This document shows, in pieces, positions 1-7,866 of a stretch of DNA of 13,008 nt. This DNA is from Acidimicrobiia bacterium. GTDB lineage: Bacteria; Actinomycetota; Acidimicrobiia; IMCC26256; JAENVU01. Numbering within the stretch: position 1 is the first letter of the stretch; each line of letters opens with the position of its first letter. Position numbers and translations under genes: made by a program. The stretch is from the NCBI GenBank assembly GCA_016650415.1, contig JAENVU010000146.1:1-13008 (forward strand), read 5' to 3'. The notes beneath the pieces are model-generated. The model did not search any database, was not told the DNA's origin, and was given only the letters and a program-made list of their open reading frames with translations.

Positions 1-1380
1 GTGCCGGCGATCCTGACCGGCCAGCTCCCGAGCTCGGGCGATCGGGTGCCGGTGGCGGCGGAGCATCCGCACAACCTCTTCACGCTGCTGGGTGGTCGCT
101 ACCACCTCAACGTTCGGGAATCGGTGACGCGGTTGTGCCCGCGCACGTCCTGCGCCGCGCAGAACCGCGCGCTCGGTGTGCATCCCGGTGTGCGGGGCAT
201 GCTGCGCGACACCGCGAAGATCTGGGGTGACTTCGCGGACCCCGCCAACCGGGCCGGGCCGGGCTTCGGGGGGCTCGGTGGGGAAGACGTGCAGGCGATG
301 CTCACGGCCAACGGGTTCCTCAACTCGTTGGGACCGAGCACCGGTCCGCAGTTGGACTTCCTGCACGTCTTGCTGCCGCACTTCCCGTGGCACTACTTGC
401 CGACCGGCCAGGACTACGCCGCGCTCCCGGCGCACACGAACGGTCTCCACGGCCAGAACTGGGCCAACGGTCAGGTCGCCGCCCTGGCGCGAGTCCGACA
501 CCTGCTCCAGGTGCAGGCGACCGACACGTTCATCGGTCGCGTCGTCGAGCGACTCCGAGCGATCGGGGAGTGGGACAACACGTTGTTGGTGCTCACCGCG
601 GATCACGGTGTCTCGTTCGCGCCCGGTGGTCCGATCCGCGGGGTCACGAAGACCAACGCCGCCGACATCGCGTGGACACCGCTCCTGATCAAAGCCCCGG
701 GACAAACCGCCGGCGGTGTCGATGACCGCCCGGCCGAGTCGATCGACGTGCTGCCCACCATTGCATCGCACCTGGGCGTCACCATCCCCTGGTCGGTCGA
801 CGGACGTTCGTTGACCGGACCGGCGCGATCTGCTCGGCAGGCTCGGACGTTCCCGATGTTCGATTGGTCGCGGAGCACGGTGCACCCGCCATCGGGTGAG
901 TCCTTCCTCCACCTCGACCGCGCGGCGGCCTGGGCTCAGGTCCAGCAGGCGCAGGCCGCTCCGCCGAACGACTTCGCGGATCTTCGCGTCTTCGGGACCG
1001 GGATCGACGACGACCTGTTGGGTGCCCCCCTGACCGGACGGGTCGGCCCTCCGGTTCCCGATGCGGACGTCACCTTGGACGGCCCGTTGCGCTACCTCGC
1101 GGTCGATCAGACCCAGGCGAAGACGCCGTTTGCGGCAATCCACGGGGTGCTGGGTGGTGTCGACCCCGGTACGCGCTTGGCCATCGTGGTGAACGGCGTG
1201 GTGGCCGGTCTCAGCGCGGCCTACCGCGCGCCGGGCGCGGATCAGGTCGAGTTCTGGGGCACCCTGGTGCCTCGGCTGTTTCACACCGGCCGCAACCTCG
1301 TCCAGGTCTTCAGCGTCGATGGCCCGCCCGGCGGCCCGGTCGCGCACCTGATCGCTCCGAAGGCCGCCCCATCGGGCTGA
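1..1380 (+). CDS. Sulfatase / alkaline phosphatase superfamily protein, 3' part (5' end outside window)
   Basis: The frame is open from base 1 and ends at TGA 1378-1380, giving 459 residues. The visible part holds the C-terminal half of a sulfatase-type hydrolase core: a PAILTG segment at residues 2-7, the NLFTLL and ESVTRLCP segments typical of membrane-bound actinobacterial sulfatase-like proteins, a PHFPWHY segment near residue 126, and the metal-binding ADHG motif at residues 200-203. A conserved IDVLPTIASHLG segment follows, then a C-terminal extension of about 150 residues that I do not recognise. The usual N-terminal membrane helices and the nucleophile segment are not seen, so the gene most likely begins upstream; the GTG at base 1 is probably an internal valine. 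Substrate is unknown. These proteins can act as sulfatases, phosphoesterases or phosphoglycerol transferases. It sits 114 bases before the phospholipid genes, which suggests but does not prove an envelope role. Confidence 0.8.
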   Translation: MPAILTGQLPSSGDRVPVAAEHPHNLFTLLGGRYHLNVRESVTRLCPRTSCAAQNRALGVHPGVRGMLRDTAKIWGDFADPANRAGPGFGGLGGEDVQAMLTANGFLNSLGPSTGPQLDFLHVLLPHFPWHYLPTGQDYAALPAHTNGLHGQNWANGQVAALARVRHLLQVQATDTFIGRVVERLRAIGEWDNTLLVLTADHGVSFAPGGPIRGVTKTNAADIAWTPLLIKAPGQTAGGVDDRPAESIDVLPTIASHLGVTIPWSVDGRSLTGPARSARQARTFPMFDWSRSTVHPPSGESFLHLDRAAAWAQVQQAQAAPPNDFADLRVFGTGIDDDLLGAPLTGRVGPPVPDADVTLDGPLRYLAVDQTQAKTPFAAIHGVLGGVDPGTRLAIVVNGVVAGLSAAYRAPGADQVEFWGTLVPRLFHTGRNLVQVFSVDGPPGGPVAHLIAPKAAPSG

Positions 1381-1448
1381 GGTCCGAGGGTCAGGCTCGC
1401 GAAAGCTCACGCGGCGTGGTCATACCGGGCTCCGCGATGGGTCGGTGG

Positions 1449-1454
1449 TACCGT
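1449..1454 (+). promoter_or_regulatory. Possible -10 element for the phosphatidyltransferase-acyltransferase-mannosyltransferase genes
   Basis: TACCGT fits the actinobacterial TANNNT -10 pattern and lies 40 bases before the chosen ATG at 1495. No convincing -35 hexamer is visible at the right distance. The rest of the 1381-1494 gap holds no gene and no clear terminator hairpin. Confidence 0.3.
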
Positions 1455-1494
1455 GACTGCTTCGTCGTCACCACCTGAGGGAGTGCGAACGCAC

Positions 1495-2214
1495 ATGCTC
1501 GACGGCCGTCTGCGCGCCACCGTGACGCGCGGACTCAACCCCATCGGACGCGGCCTGCTCAATCTGGGTGTCGGCCCCGATGTCCTGACGTTGACTGGTT
1601 TGGCGCTGTCGATCGCGACCGCGCTCTTCGTCGCGTCCGGTCATCTGGTGTGGGGCGTCATCGGTCTGACGTTGAGCGGGTTGGTCGACCTGCTCGACGG
1701 CTCCGTGGCCCGGACGTCGGGCCGGGTGTCCTCACGAGGCGCGTTCTTCGATTCGGTGATCGACCGCGCGTCCGACGCCGTGGTGTTCGGTGGTGTGGCC
1801 TGGTATCTCGGACGCGACAGTGGGCGACTTCCCGTCCTGGCGCTCACCGCGGTCGCACTCGCGATGTTGATCTCCTACGAACGGGCCAAGGCCGAAGGTT
1901 TCGGATACAACGCGCGTGGCGGGCTGATGGAGCGAGCCGAGCGGATGGTGATGCTCGGCATCGGACTCGCATTCGATGTGCTGGTGCCCGTGCTCTGGAT
2001 CATGGTCGCGTTGATGGCCGTCACCGCGGTCCATCGGTTCCTGATGGTGTGGAAGCAGGCCACCGCGGATCTGCCGGCGCGTCCGCCCGCGGCGACCGGC
2101 CGGCATCGGCGGGCCCGAACCGGCGAGAGCGACGCACCGGTCAGCCGCTGGCGTTCGATGGATCGTCCCGCGGGTCGACGCGCGGTGCGAACCACGCGCC
2201 GGAGCCGTCCCTAG
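1495..2214 (+). CDS. pgsA: CDP-alcohol phosphatidyltransferase, probable phosphatidylinositol phosphate synthase
   Basis: This is a membrane enzyme that transfers a phosphatidyl group from CDP-diacylglycerol to an alcohol. The family signature DxxDGxxAR(x)8GxxxDxxxD is complete: D65, D68, G69, A72, R73, G82, D86 and D90, in a 239-residue multi-pass protein. The N-terminus (MLDGRLRATVTRGLNPIGRGL) resembles actinobacterial PI-phosphate synthases, in which the phosphate acceptor is inositol 3-phosphate. The frame is open from a GTG at 1453, but the ATG at 1495 is preferred: it matches the family N-terminus, is preceded by GAGGGAG at 1477-1483, and the earlier GTG overlaps a possible -10 element. 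The last ~40 residues are Arg/Pro-rich and probably cytoplasmic. The acyltransferase gene starts 4 bases downstream. Specificity for inositol phosphate rests mainly on the neighbouring patA/pimA homologues; phosphatidylglycerophosphate synthase is the alternative. Confidence 0.85.
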   Translation: MLDGRLRATVTRGLNPIGRGLLNLGVGPDVLTLTGLALSIATALFVASGHLVWGVIGLTLSGLVDLLDGSVARTSGRVSSRGAFFDSVIDRASDAVVFGGVAWYLGRDSGRLPVLALTAVALAMLISYERAKAEGFGYNARGGLMERAERMVMLGIGLAFDVLVPVLWIMVALMAVTAVHRFLMVWKQATADLPARPPAATGRHRRARTGESDAPVSRWRSMDRPAGRRAVRTTRRSRP

Positions 2215-2218
2215 CCCA

Positions 2219-3136
2219 GTGGCGATCCCATCGCCGTCGTATCTGGCGTACCGCGTGGGTGCCGCCGTGGCCAACGCGCTTCCGTCCGCGGTCGCCACGC
2301 CGATCGCCGAGACCACCGGTCGCGCCCTCGCGTTGACCCCGATCTCGGGCAGCCGGCGGCGGATCGTGCGGCGCAACCTCCAGCGTGCGACCGACGGCGC
2401 ACTCGATGGCATGGCGTTGGAGCGAGCGGTCTCGGACACGTTCGCGTCGTACGGTCGCTACTGGTTGGAACTGTTCCGGTTGCCGAACGATGCCCGGGGT
2501 TCGGTGGAGGAGCGGGTGACGTCGGTGGGGTTCCATCACATCACCGATGCCCTCGAACGCGGGAACGGTGTGATCTTGGCGTTGCCCCACGTCGGTGGGT
2601 TCGATTTCGCCGCCGCCTGGCTGGCGGGTCGAGGACTCGCGCCGACCGTCGTGGTCGAAGCGGTCGAGCCACCGGAACTCTTCGAGTGGTTCGCCGAGGT
2701 TCGGCGCGCGATCGGTATGGAGGTGATCCCGCTCGGCCCGTCGGCCGCGGCCGACGTCGTCCAGGCACTGCGATCGAACCGGGTCGTGTGTCTGCTCGCG
2801 GACCGGGACCTCGCGGGCGACGGGGTACCGGTCGAGTTCTTCGGCGAGGAGACCACGCTGCCGGCGGGTCCGGCGACCCTGGCGGTGCGCAGCGGGGCCG
2901 CGCTCATCCCGGCCGCCGTCTACTTCCGGCCGCACGGCCATCACTTCGTGAAGATCGAAGCACCGCTGCCGGCCGAACGGCAGGGTCGCCTGCGGGAGGA
3001 CGTGACGCGCATCACCCAGCACCTCGCTCGTCGATTCGAAGAGTTGGTCCGCATGGCGCCTGAACAGTGGCACGTCATGCAGCCCAACTGGCCGAGCGAC
3101 CACCCCGAGGGCGCGAACAATTCGGCGGCAGTGTGA
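2219..3136 (+). CDS. Lysophospholipid acyltransferase family protein, probable phosphatidylinositol mannoside acyltransferase (PatA-like)
   Basis: A 305-residue protein of the LpxL/HtrB lysophospholipid acyltransferase family. The catalytic HX4D motif is H124-VGGF-D129. Further conserved segments are DRD at 195-197 and EFFGE at 206-210, followed by a TLPAGPATLA stretch. In mycobacteria the orthologue in this position, PatA, transfers a palmitoyl group from acyl-CoA to the 6-position of mannose in PIM1/PIM2 at the inner face of the membrane. The GTG start at 2219 lies 4 bases after the phosphatidyltransferase stop. GGAG at 2201-2204 is a rather distant ribosome site, so translational coupling is likely. 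The stop overlaps the ATG of the mannosyltransferase (TGATG). The order synthase-acyltransferase-mannosyltransferase equals Rv2612c-Rv2611c-Rv2610c of Mycobacterium tuberculosis, which is the main support for the PIM assignment. Confidence 0.85.
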   Translation: MAIPSPSYLAYRVGAAVANALPSAVATPIAETTGRALALTPISGSRRRIVRRNLQRATDGALDGMALERAVSDTFASYGRYWLELFRLPNDARGSVEERVTSVGFHHITDALERGNGVILALPHVGGFDFAAAWLAGRGLAPTVVVEAVEPPELFEWFAEVRRAIGMEVIPLGPSAAADVVQALRSNRVVCLLADRDLAGDGVPVEFFGEETTLPAGPATLAVRSGAALIPAAVYFRPHGHHFVKIEAPLPAERQGRLREDVTRITQHLARRFEELVRMAPEQWHVMQPNWPSDHPEGANNSAAV

Positions 3137-4242
3137 TGCGCGTCTCGTTGCTGTGTCCCTATTCGCTCTCCGTCCCGGGGGGCGTGCAGGGTCAAGTACT
3201 CGGCCTGGCGCGCGCCCTGCGCGCCATCGGGGTCGACGCACGGGTCATCGGTCCGACCGACGGACCTCCGCCCGAACCGGGGGTCACGACCGTGGGGGCG
3301 ACGGTCGGGTTCTCGGCGAACGGTTCGATCTCACCCATGGCCGAGGAACAGCGCGTGGCCTCGGATCGCACCCTCGAAGCGTTGCGGGCGTTTGCGCCGG
3401 ATGTGCTCCACCTCCACGAGCCGCTCGTCCCGGGGCCGACGAGTGCGGCCCTCTTGGGGAGCGACATCCCCAAGGTCGGGACCTTCCACGCCGCCGGGGA
3501 GGCCGGCTCGCCGGCCTACAAGGCGTTGCGCAAGATCGCCGAGACGGCGGCCCGGCGGCTCGCGGTGCGGGTCGCGGTCAGCCCGGATGCCCGGGAAATG
3601 GCCGAAGCCGCGCTCGGCGGTTCGTATCTCGTACTGCCCAATGGTGTGGACATCGATGCGTTCGCCAAGGTCAACCCGTGGCCGGCGCCTCGGCCCAGCG
3701 TGCTGTTTCTCGGTCGCCACGAGCCGAGGAAAGGTCTCGGAGTGCTCCTCGATGCCTGGACGGGCCTCGACCGGGATGCGGTGTTGTGGGTCGCGTCGGA
3801 CGGGCCGGAGACGGCGGGGCTCATGGGGCGCCACACCCCCGATGTCGAATGGTTGGGCCGCATCTCCGAGCCCGAGAAACTCGCCCGCCTCCGGGGCGCG
3901 ACGATCTTCTGCTCGCCGGCGGTCGGGCAGGAATCCTTCGGGATCGTCCTGCTCGAGGGCATGGCGGCGGGCACCGCGGTGTTGGCATCGGACATTCCCG
4001 GGTATCGCAACGTCGCCCACCACGAAGTCGACGCGCTGCTCGTGGCGCCGGACGACCCGGATGCGCTCCGAGTGGCGCTGCGGCGCCTGCTCGATTCGGA
4101 CCGGTTGCGCGCCGGGTTGGAAACGGCCGCATCCGAGCACGTCGGGGACTTCTCCCTCCACCGGCTCGCCGAACGCTACGTCGAGGTCTACGAGATGGCG
4201 ATCGCCGTCGGCGGGTCGGGGATGCCCTCGATCCGGGCCTGA
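3136..4242 (+). CDS. pimA: GT4-family glycosyltransferase, probable phosphatidylinositol alpha-mannosyltransferase (PimA-like)
   Basis: A 368-residue GT-B fold glycosyltransferase. PimA uses GDP-mannose to add the first mannose to the inositol of phosphatidylinositol. The N-terminus MRVSLLCPYSLSVPGGVQGQ carries the glycine-rich loop and closely follows the mycobacterial PimA start. LHLHEP (about residues 93-98) and GTFHAAGE (about 115-122) follow. The C-terminal domain has GRHEPRKG and the retaining GT4 signature E-SFGIVLL-E (EX7E) followed by GMAAGTAVLASDIPG. The frame is open further upstream (GTG 3067), but the ATG at 3136 overlaps the acyltransferase stop and matches the family N-terminus. 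It should act at the cytoplasmic side of the membrane on the product of the upstream synthase. A related GT4 enzyme with another lipid acceptor is possible, but the gene order makes PimA by far the best call. Confidence 0.87.
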   Translation: MRVSLLCPYSLSVPGGVQGQVLGLARALRAIGVDARVIGPTDGPPPEPGVTTVGATVGFSANGSISPMAEEQRVASDRTLEALRAFAPDVLHLHEPLVPGPTSAALLGSDIPKVGTFHAAGEAGSPAYKALRKIAETAARRLAVRVAVSPDAREMAEAALGGSYLVLPNGVDIDAFAKVNPWPAPRPSVLFLGRHEPRKGLGVLLDAWTGLDRDAVLWVASDGPETAGLMGRHTPDVEWLGRISEPEKLARLRGATIFCSPAVGQESFGIVLLEGMAAGTAVLASDIPGYRNVAHHEVDALLVAPDDPDALRVALRRLLDSDRLRAGLETAASEHVGDFSLHRLAERYVEVYEMAIAVGGSGMPSIRA

Positions 4243-4249
4243 ACCCACC

Positions 4250-4255
4250 TACGAT
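4250..4255 (+). promoter_or_regulatory. Possible -10 element for the lemA-htpX-DUF3048 genes
   Basis: TACGAT fits TANNNT and lies 31 bases before the lemA ATG, leaving a short leader with a strong ribosome site TGAGGAG at 4275-4281. No clear -35 is visible. It falls just after the pimA stop in a 44-base gap. Confidence 0.35.
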
Positions 4256-4286
4256 GGCGGGCACGATCGCCCCCTGAGGAGCATTC

Positions 4287-4844
4287 ATGGTTATTGGCAT
4301 CATCATCGCAGTGGTGGTGGTCCTCCTGGTCCTTTTCGTCATCGTGACGTACAACGGCCTGGTCCGGACTCGCAACCGCATCGACAATGCGTTTTCCCAG
4401 ATCGCGGTGCAACTGAAGCGCCGCCACGACCTGATCCCGAACCTGATCGAGACGGTCAAGGGCTACGCGGCCCACGAGAAGGGTGTGTTCGAAGCCGTGA
4501 CCGCGGCTCGGGCCAACGCCATCAACGCGGAGAACGCGACGCCCCATGCCCAGGCCGAGGCGGAAAACGCCCTGAGCGGCACGCTGAAGAGCCTGTTCGC
4601 GGTCGCCGAGGCCTACCCGGACCTCAAGGCGAACCAGAACTTCTTGTCCCTGCAGGAGGAACTCACCTCAACCGAGGACAAGATCGCCTACTCGCGGCAG
4701 TTCTACAACGACTCCGTGCTCGGCTACAACAACAAGATCCAGGCGTTTCCCGCCAATGTGTTGGCCGGGACGTTCAACTTCACGCCCCGCGAGTACTTCG
4801 AGGGTGACCCGACGGAGCAGGGCCCTGTCTCCGTCCAGTTCTAG
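4287..4844 (+). CDS. lemA: LemA family membrane protein
   Basis: A 185-residue protein with one N-terminal membrane helix (about residues 2-22, very rich in Ile and Val) followed by the LemA helical domain. Family hallmarks are visible: YNGLVRTRNRIDNAFSQI, then LKRRHDLIPNLIETVKGYAAHEKGVFEAVTAARA, ENLxSLQEELTSTEDKIAYSRQFYND-type helix (about residues 112-145), and the C-terminal FPANVLAGTFNFTPREYFE. The expected topology is N-terminus outside or in the membrane with the helical bundle outside it. Start ATG 4287 has TGAGGAG five bases upstream. It is followed after 24 bases by an HtpX-like protease, a pairing found in many bacteria. The molecular function of LemA is not established; a role with the neighbouring protease in membrane protein quality control is inference. 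Confidence 0.93.
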   Translation: MVIGIIIAVVVVLLVLFVIVTYNGLVRTRNRIDNAFSQIAVQLKRRHDLIPNLIETVKGYAAHEKGVFEAVTAARANAINAENATPHAQAEAENALSGTLKSLFAVAEAYPDLKANQNFLSLQEELTSTEDKIAYSRQFYNDSVLGYNNKIQAFPANVLAGTFNFTPREYFEGDPTEQGPVSVQF

Positions 4845-4868
4845 CCCCGTCGTCTGAGAGCCGTCCCC

Positions 4869-5798
4869 GTGGGCATGTACGAACAAATCGCGCGCAACAA
4901 GCGCCGCACGTTCCTGATGCTGGCTGCGTTCGTGTTCCTGATCGCGGCAGTGGCCGTCGCGCTGGGACTCCTATTCCGAGCGGGAGTGGCCATCGTGCCC
5001 ATCGCGATCGGGATCGCCATCGCGATGGCGTGGACGTCGTACTTCACGTCCGACAAGATCGCCTTGGCAGCGAGTCGAGCCAAGCCGGCCGACGGACCGG
5101 AATACGCCCGCTACCACAACCTGGTCGAAGGCCTCTGTATCGCGGCGGGGCTTCCGAAGCCCCGCCTCTACATCGTCGACGACCCGGCTCCCAATGCGTT
5201 CGCGACCGGGCGGAACCCGCAGCACGCGGCGCTCGCGGTCACCACGGGACTGTTGGCGATCATGAATCGGGTCGAACTCGAAGGCGTGCTGGCCCATGAG
5301 CTCAGCCACGTCCGCAACTACGACATCCTCGTGTCGACGATCGCCGTGACCGCGGTCGGGGCGGTGGCCCTCATGGCCGACCTCGGGTTGCGGTTCATGT
5401 GGTTCGGTGGTCGCTCCAACCGGCGGGACAACAACAACGGCGGCGGGGCCGGCGCCATTCTCGCCATTCTCGCGATGGCGCTGCTGGTCCTCGCACCGTT
5501 CGCGGCTCAGCTGATGCAGTTCGCCGTGAGCCGGCGGCGGGAACTGCTCGCCGACGCGTCGGGCGTCCAGCTGACGCGCTACCCGCCCGGGCTCATCTCG
5601 GCCCTCAAGAAGCTGCAGGCCGATCAGACCGTCGTGCACCACGCGACGCGGGCAACGGCCCAACTCTGGATCGAGAGCCCGCTCGAACGCGACAACGACA
5701 AGGCCCCCGGCGCCACCGCGCGCGGGAACCGGCTCAATCGCAAATTCGATACCCACCCGCCGCTCGCCGAGCGGATCGCCGCCCTGGAGGCAATGTGA
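4869..5798 (+). CDS. htpX: M48 family zinc metalloprotease, HtpX-like
   Basis: A 309-residue integral membrane protease. Two adjacent hydrophobic segments occupy about residues 17-55. The zinc site HELSH lies at 143-147, with the third ligand probably E225 in RRRELLADASG. More hydrophobic segments lie at about 157-180 and 195-220, between the HExxH and the third ligand, as in HtpX. The C-terminus THPPLAERIAALE is typical of the family. HtpX enzymes cleave damaged or misfolded membrane proteins. The GTG at 4869 is preferred over ATG 4875 because GAGAG at 4856-4860 is 8 bases from it. A short Asn/Gly-rich stretch (about residues 185-194) links two membrane segments. The stop overlaps the GTG of the next gene, so the three genes lemA-htpX-DUF3048 are probably one operon. 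Confidence 0.92.
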   Translation: MGMYEQIARNKRRTFLMLAAFVFLIAAVAVALGLLFRAGVAIVPIAIGIAIAMAWTSYFTSDKIALAASRAKPADGPEYARYHNLVEGLCIAAGLPKPRLYIVDDPAPNAFATGRNPQHAALAVTTGLLAIMNRVELEGVLAHELSHVRNYDILVSTIAVTAVGAVALMADLGLRFMWFGGRSNRRDNNNGGGAGAILAILAMALLVLAPFAAQLMQFAVSRRRELLADASGVQLTRYPPGLISALKKLQADQTVVHHATRATAQLWIESPLERDNDKAPGATARGNRLNRKFDTHPPLAERIAALEAM

Positions 5799-6907
5799 AT
5801 CGTCCTTCACTTCTGCGTCGCATCCGCGCCGCAGCGAGTGCCCTGCGCACCCGGAGTCGCTCCTTTGTCGCTCCCGGGCTGCTCCGGACACCGCTCGTGG
5901 TGTTGATCGTGGTGCTCGCTCTCGGCGCCTGTAGTAGCAGTGGCAGCGCGAAGGCGAAGACCAAGGCGAAGCCGTCCACCACGACCACGACGGCACCGCC
6001 TCCGGTGGCGCCATTGACCGGGCTCCCGGATCCCTCCGGTGCGGCCCAGTCACGGCCGGTCGTGTCCATCAAGATCGACAACGACAGCAGCCTGGCCCGA
6101 CCCCAGACCGGGATCGATCAGGCCGACATCGTCTGGGACGAAGTCGTCGAAGGGGAAGCGACCCGATTCCTCGCGATGTTCCAATCCCAGGCTCCCGAGG
6201 TCGTCGGCCCGGTGCGGTCCGTGCGGCTCACCGACCCGCTCATCGTGTGGCCGGTCGGGGGAGTGTTCGCGTTCTCGGGGGGCGCGAAGTACGCGATCGA
6301 CGGGATCACCCAAGCGCCGGTGACCCTGGTCGACGAAAGTCGCGCCGGGAGCGCGATGTTCCGAGACTCGGCTCGATCCGCACCCCACAACCTGTACGCG
6401 CGCCCGCCCCAACTCTTCACGGTGGGTGGCGTTCCCGCGCCCCCGCCGCCGCTGTTCGACTACGTCCGCACGGTGTCGACCCAGGGCATCGCGGTGGCGG
6501 GCGTCACCATCGGATTCTCCAACCGTGAGTTCGCGCCGACCTACACCTGGGACGGTGGCACGGGAACCTGGCTCCGCTCGACGGCGGCCGGCCCGTTCGT
6601 CGCGAAGTCGGGCGCGCAAATCGCGCCGAAGAACGTGGTCGTGCTGCCCGTGGCCTACGCGGGAGGTGTCGGTCGGATCGGTGCCGAGGCCCAACTCGTC
6701 GGCGAAGGTCCGGTGCAGATCTTCACGAATGGTGCCGTGATCAACGGGACCTGGAGTCGGTCCGACAAGGCGCAGCGCATCACGTTCGTCGACCCCAACG
6801 GGAAGCCGATCAAACTGACGCCCGGACCCACCTGGGTCGAACTCCCGGATCCGAGCTATCCGATCACGGTGCTCCCTGCTCCCGCGTCCACCCCGCCGAA
6901 CAAGTAG
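5795..6907 (+). CDS. DUF3048 domain-containing lipoprotein (YerB-like)
   Basis: A 370-residue exported lipoprotein. A long basic N-region (residues 1-33) precedes a hydrophobic segment (about 34-42) and a lipobox L43-G-A-C46, so the mature protein should be lipidated at C46 and anchored outside the membrane. A Ser/Lys/Thr/Pro-rich linker follows, including a run of threonines (about residues 59-69). The rest matches my recollection of DUF3048: PVVSIKIDN, ARPQTGIDQADIVWDEVVEGEATRFLAMFQS, GPVRSVRLTDP and the S-APHNLYA region. Function is unknown for this family, of which Bacillus YerB is a member. The GTG start at 5795 overlaps the htpX stop (the frame is open further upstream, but only inside htpX). 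Coupling to a membrane protease hints at an envelope role; this is inference only. Confidence 0.85.
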   Translation: MNRPSLLRRIRAAASALRTRSRSFVAPGLLRTPLVVLIVVLALGACSSSGSAKAKTKAKPSTTTTTAPPPVAPLTGLPDPSGAAQSRPVVSIKIDNDSSLARPQTGIDQADIVWDEVVEGEATRFLAMFQSQAPEVVGPVRSVRLTDPLIVWPVGGVFAFSGGAKYAIDGITQAPVTLVDESRAGSAMFRDSARSAPHNLYARPPQLFTVGGVPAPPPPLFDYVRTVSTQGIAVAGVTIGFSNREFAPTYTWDGGTGTWLRSTAAGPFVAKSGAQIAPKNVVVLPVAYAGGVGRIGAEAQLVGEGPVQIFTNGAVINGTWSRSDKAQRITFVDPNGKPIKLTPGPTWVELPDPSYPITVLPAPASTPPNK

Positions 6908-6932
6908 ATAAAGATCTGACGGCCGCCGCCGG

Positions 6933-6938
6933 TAGCAT
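6933..6938 (+). promoter_or_regulatory. Possible -10 element for pdxS-pdxT-yebC
   Basis: TAGCAT fits TANNNT and lies 34 bases before the pdxS ATG. The leader holds a ribosome site GAGGTGG at 6963-6969. No good -35 is seen in the 65-base gap after the lipoprotein gene. Confidence 0.33.
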
Positions 6939-6972
6939 CGGTGGGTCACGCAGGTTCTCATCGAGGTGGTCA

Positions 6973-7866
6973 ATGAGCGGATCCGACACTCCTGACATCG
7001 GCACGGCGCGCGTCAAGCGTGGTCTCGCCGAGATGTTGCGCGGCGGGGTCATCATGGACGTCGTCGACGCCGAGCAGGCCCGGATCGCCGAAGACGCCGG
7101 GGCGACCGCCGTCATGGCCCTCGAACGGGTCCCGTCCGACATCCGTCGCGACGGTGGAGTCGCTCGTATGTCGGACCCGGCGATGATCGAAGGTATTCAG
7201 GCCGCAGTCACGATCCCGGTGATGGCCAAGTGTCGGATCGGTCACTTCGCCGAAGCCCAGGTGCTCCAGTCGCTCGGCGTCGACTACATCGACGAATCGG
7301 AAGTCCTGACCCCGGCCGACGAGGCGTATCACGTCGACAAGTGGGCGTTCACGGTGCCGTTCGTGTGTGGCGCGACCAACCTCGGTGAGGCGCTGCGTCG
7401 CATCAGCGAGGGCGCGTGCATGATCCGCTCCAAGGGTGAGGCCGGCACCGGCAACATCGTCGAGGCCGTGCGCCACCTCCGCTCGATCCTCGGCGACATC
7501 CGCGCCATGACCACCGCGAGCCCGGAGGAGTTGTTCGGGTGGGCCAAGGAACTCCAGGCGCCGCTCGATCTCGTTCAGGAAGTCGCGACCCGCGGCGAAC
7601 TGCCGGTCCCGATGTTCTGCGCGGGCGGCATCGCCACCCCCGCCGATGCCGCGCTCGTGATGCAGCTCGGCGCCCAGGCCGTCTTCGTCGGTTCGGGGAT
7701 CTTCAAGAGCGAACAGCCCGACGTCATGGCCAAGGCGATCGTCGAGGCCACCACCCACTTCGCCGATGCGTCGATCGTGACCAAGGTGTCCCGTGGGCTC
7801 GGCGCGGCCATGCCCGGCGCCGAGATCGGCCAGCTCGACGTCACGTTTGCCGACCGCGGCTGGTGA
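6973..7866 (+). CDS. pdxS: Pyridoxal 5'-phosphate synthase, lyase/synthase subunit PdxS
   Basis: A 297-residue TIM-barrel enzyme that makes pyridoxal 5'-phosphate from ribose 5-phosphate, glyceraldehyde 3-phosphate and ammonia supplied by PdxT. The expected catalytic residues are present: D29 in MDVVDAEQA, K86 in VMAKCRIGH (the lysine that forms the first Schiff base) and K154 in IRSKGEAGTGN (the second lysine). The phosphate-binding GGI and VGSGIFKS segments and the C-terminal region are intact, and length is normal. Start ATG 6973 follows GAGG at 6963-6966. The stop overlaps the pdxT start (GTGA), which fits equal production of the two subunits that assemble as a 12:12 complex. The pdxS-pdxT-yebC order is that of mycobacteria. 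Confidence 0.98.
   Translation: MSGSDTPDIGTARVKRGLAEMLRGGVIMDVVDAEQARIAEDAGATAVMALERVPSDIRRDGGVARMSDPAMIEGIQAAVTIPVMAKCRIGHFAEAQVLQSLGVDYIDESEVLTPADEAYHVDKWAFTVPFVCGATNLGEALRRISEGACMIRSKGEAGTGNIVEAVRHLRSILGDIRAMTTASPEELFGWAKELQAPLDLVQEVATRGELPVPMFCAGGIATPADAALVMQLGAQAVFVGSGIFKSEQPDVMAKAIVEATTHFADASIVTKVSRGLGAAMPGAEIGQLDVTFADRGW

Noticed and set aside
1381..1494. Terminator or small RNA in the gap after the sulfatase-like gene
   Set aside because: No stem longer than about three base pairs followed by a T-run was found.
2141..3241. Long minus-strand open frame opposite the acyltransferase
   Set aside because: No family features. It covers a complete acyltransferase with catalytic motif on the + strand.
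3392..4807. Long + strand open frame spanning pimA and lemA in another frame
   Set aside because: It crosses two well-supported genes and its translation is Arg/Ser-rich and low-complexity, as expected from a shifted reading of GC-rich codons.
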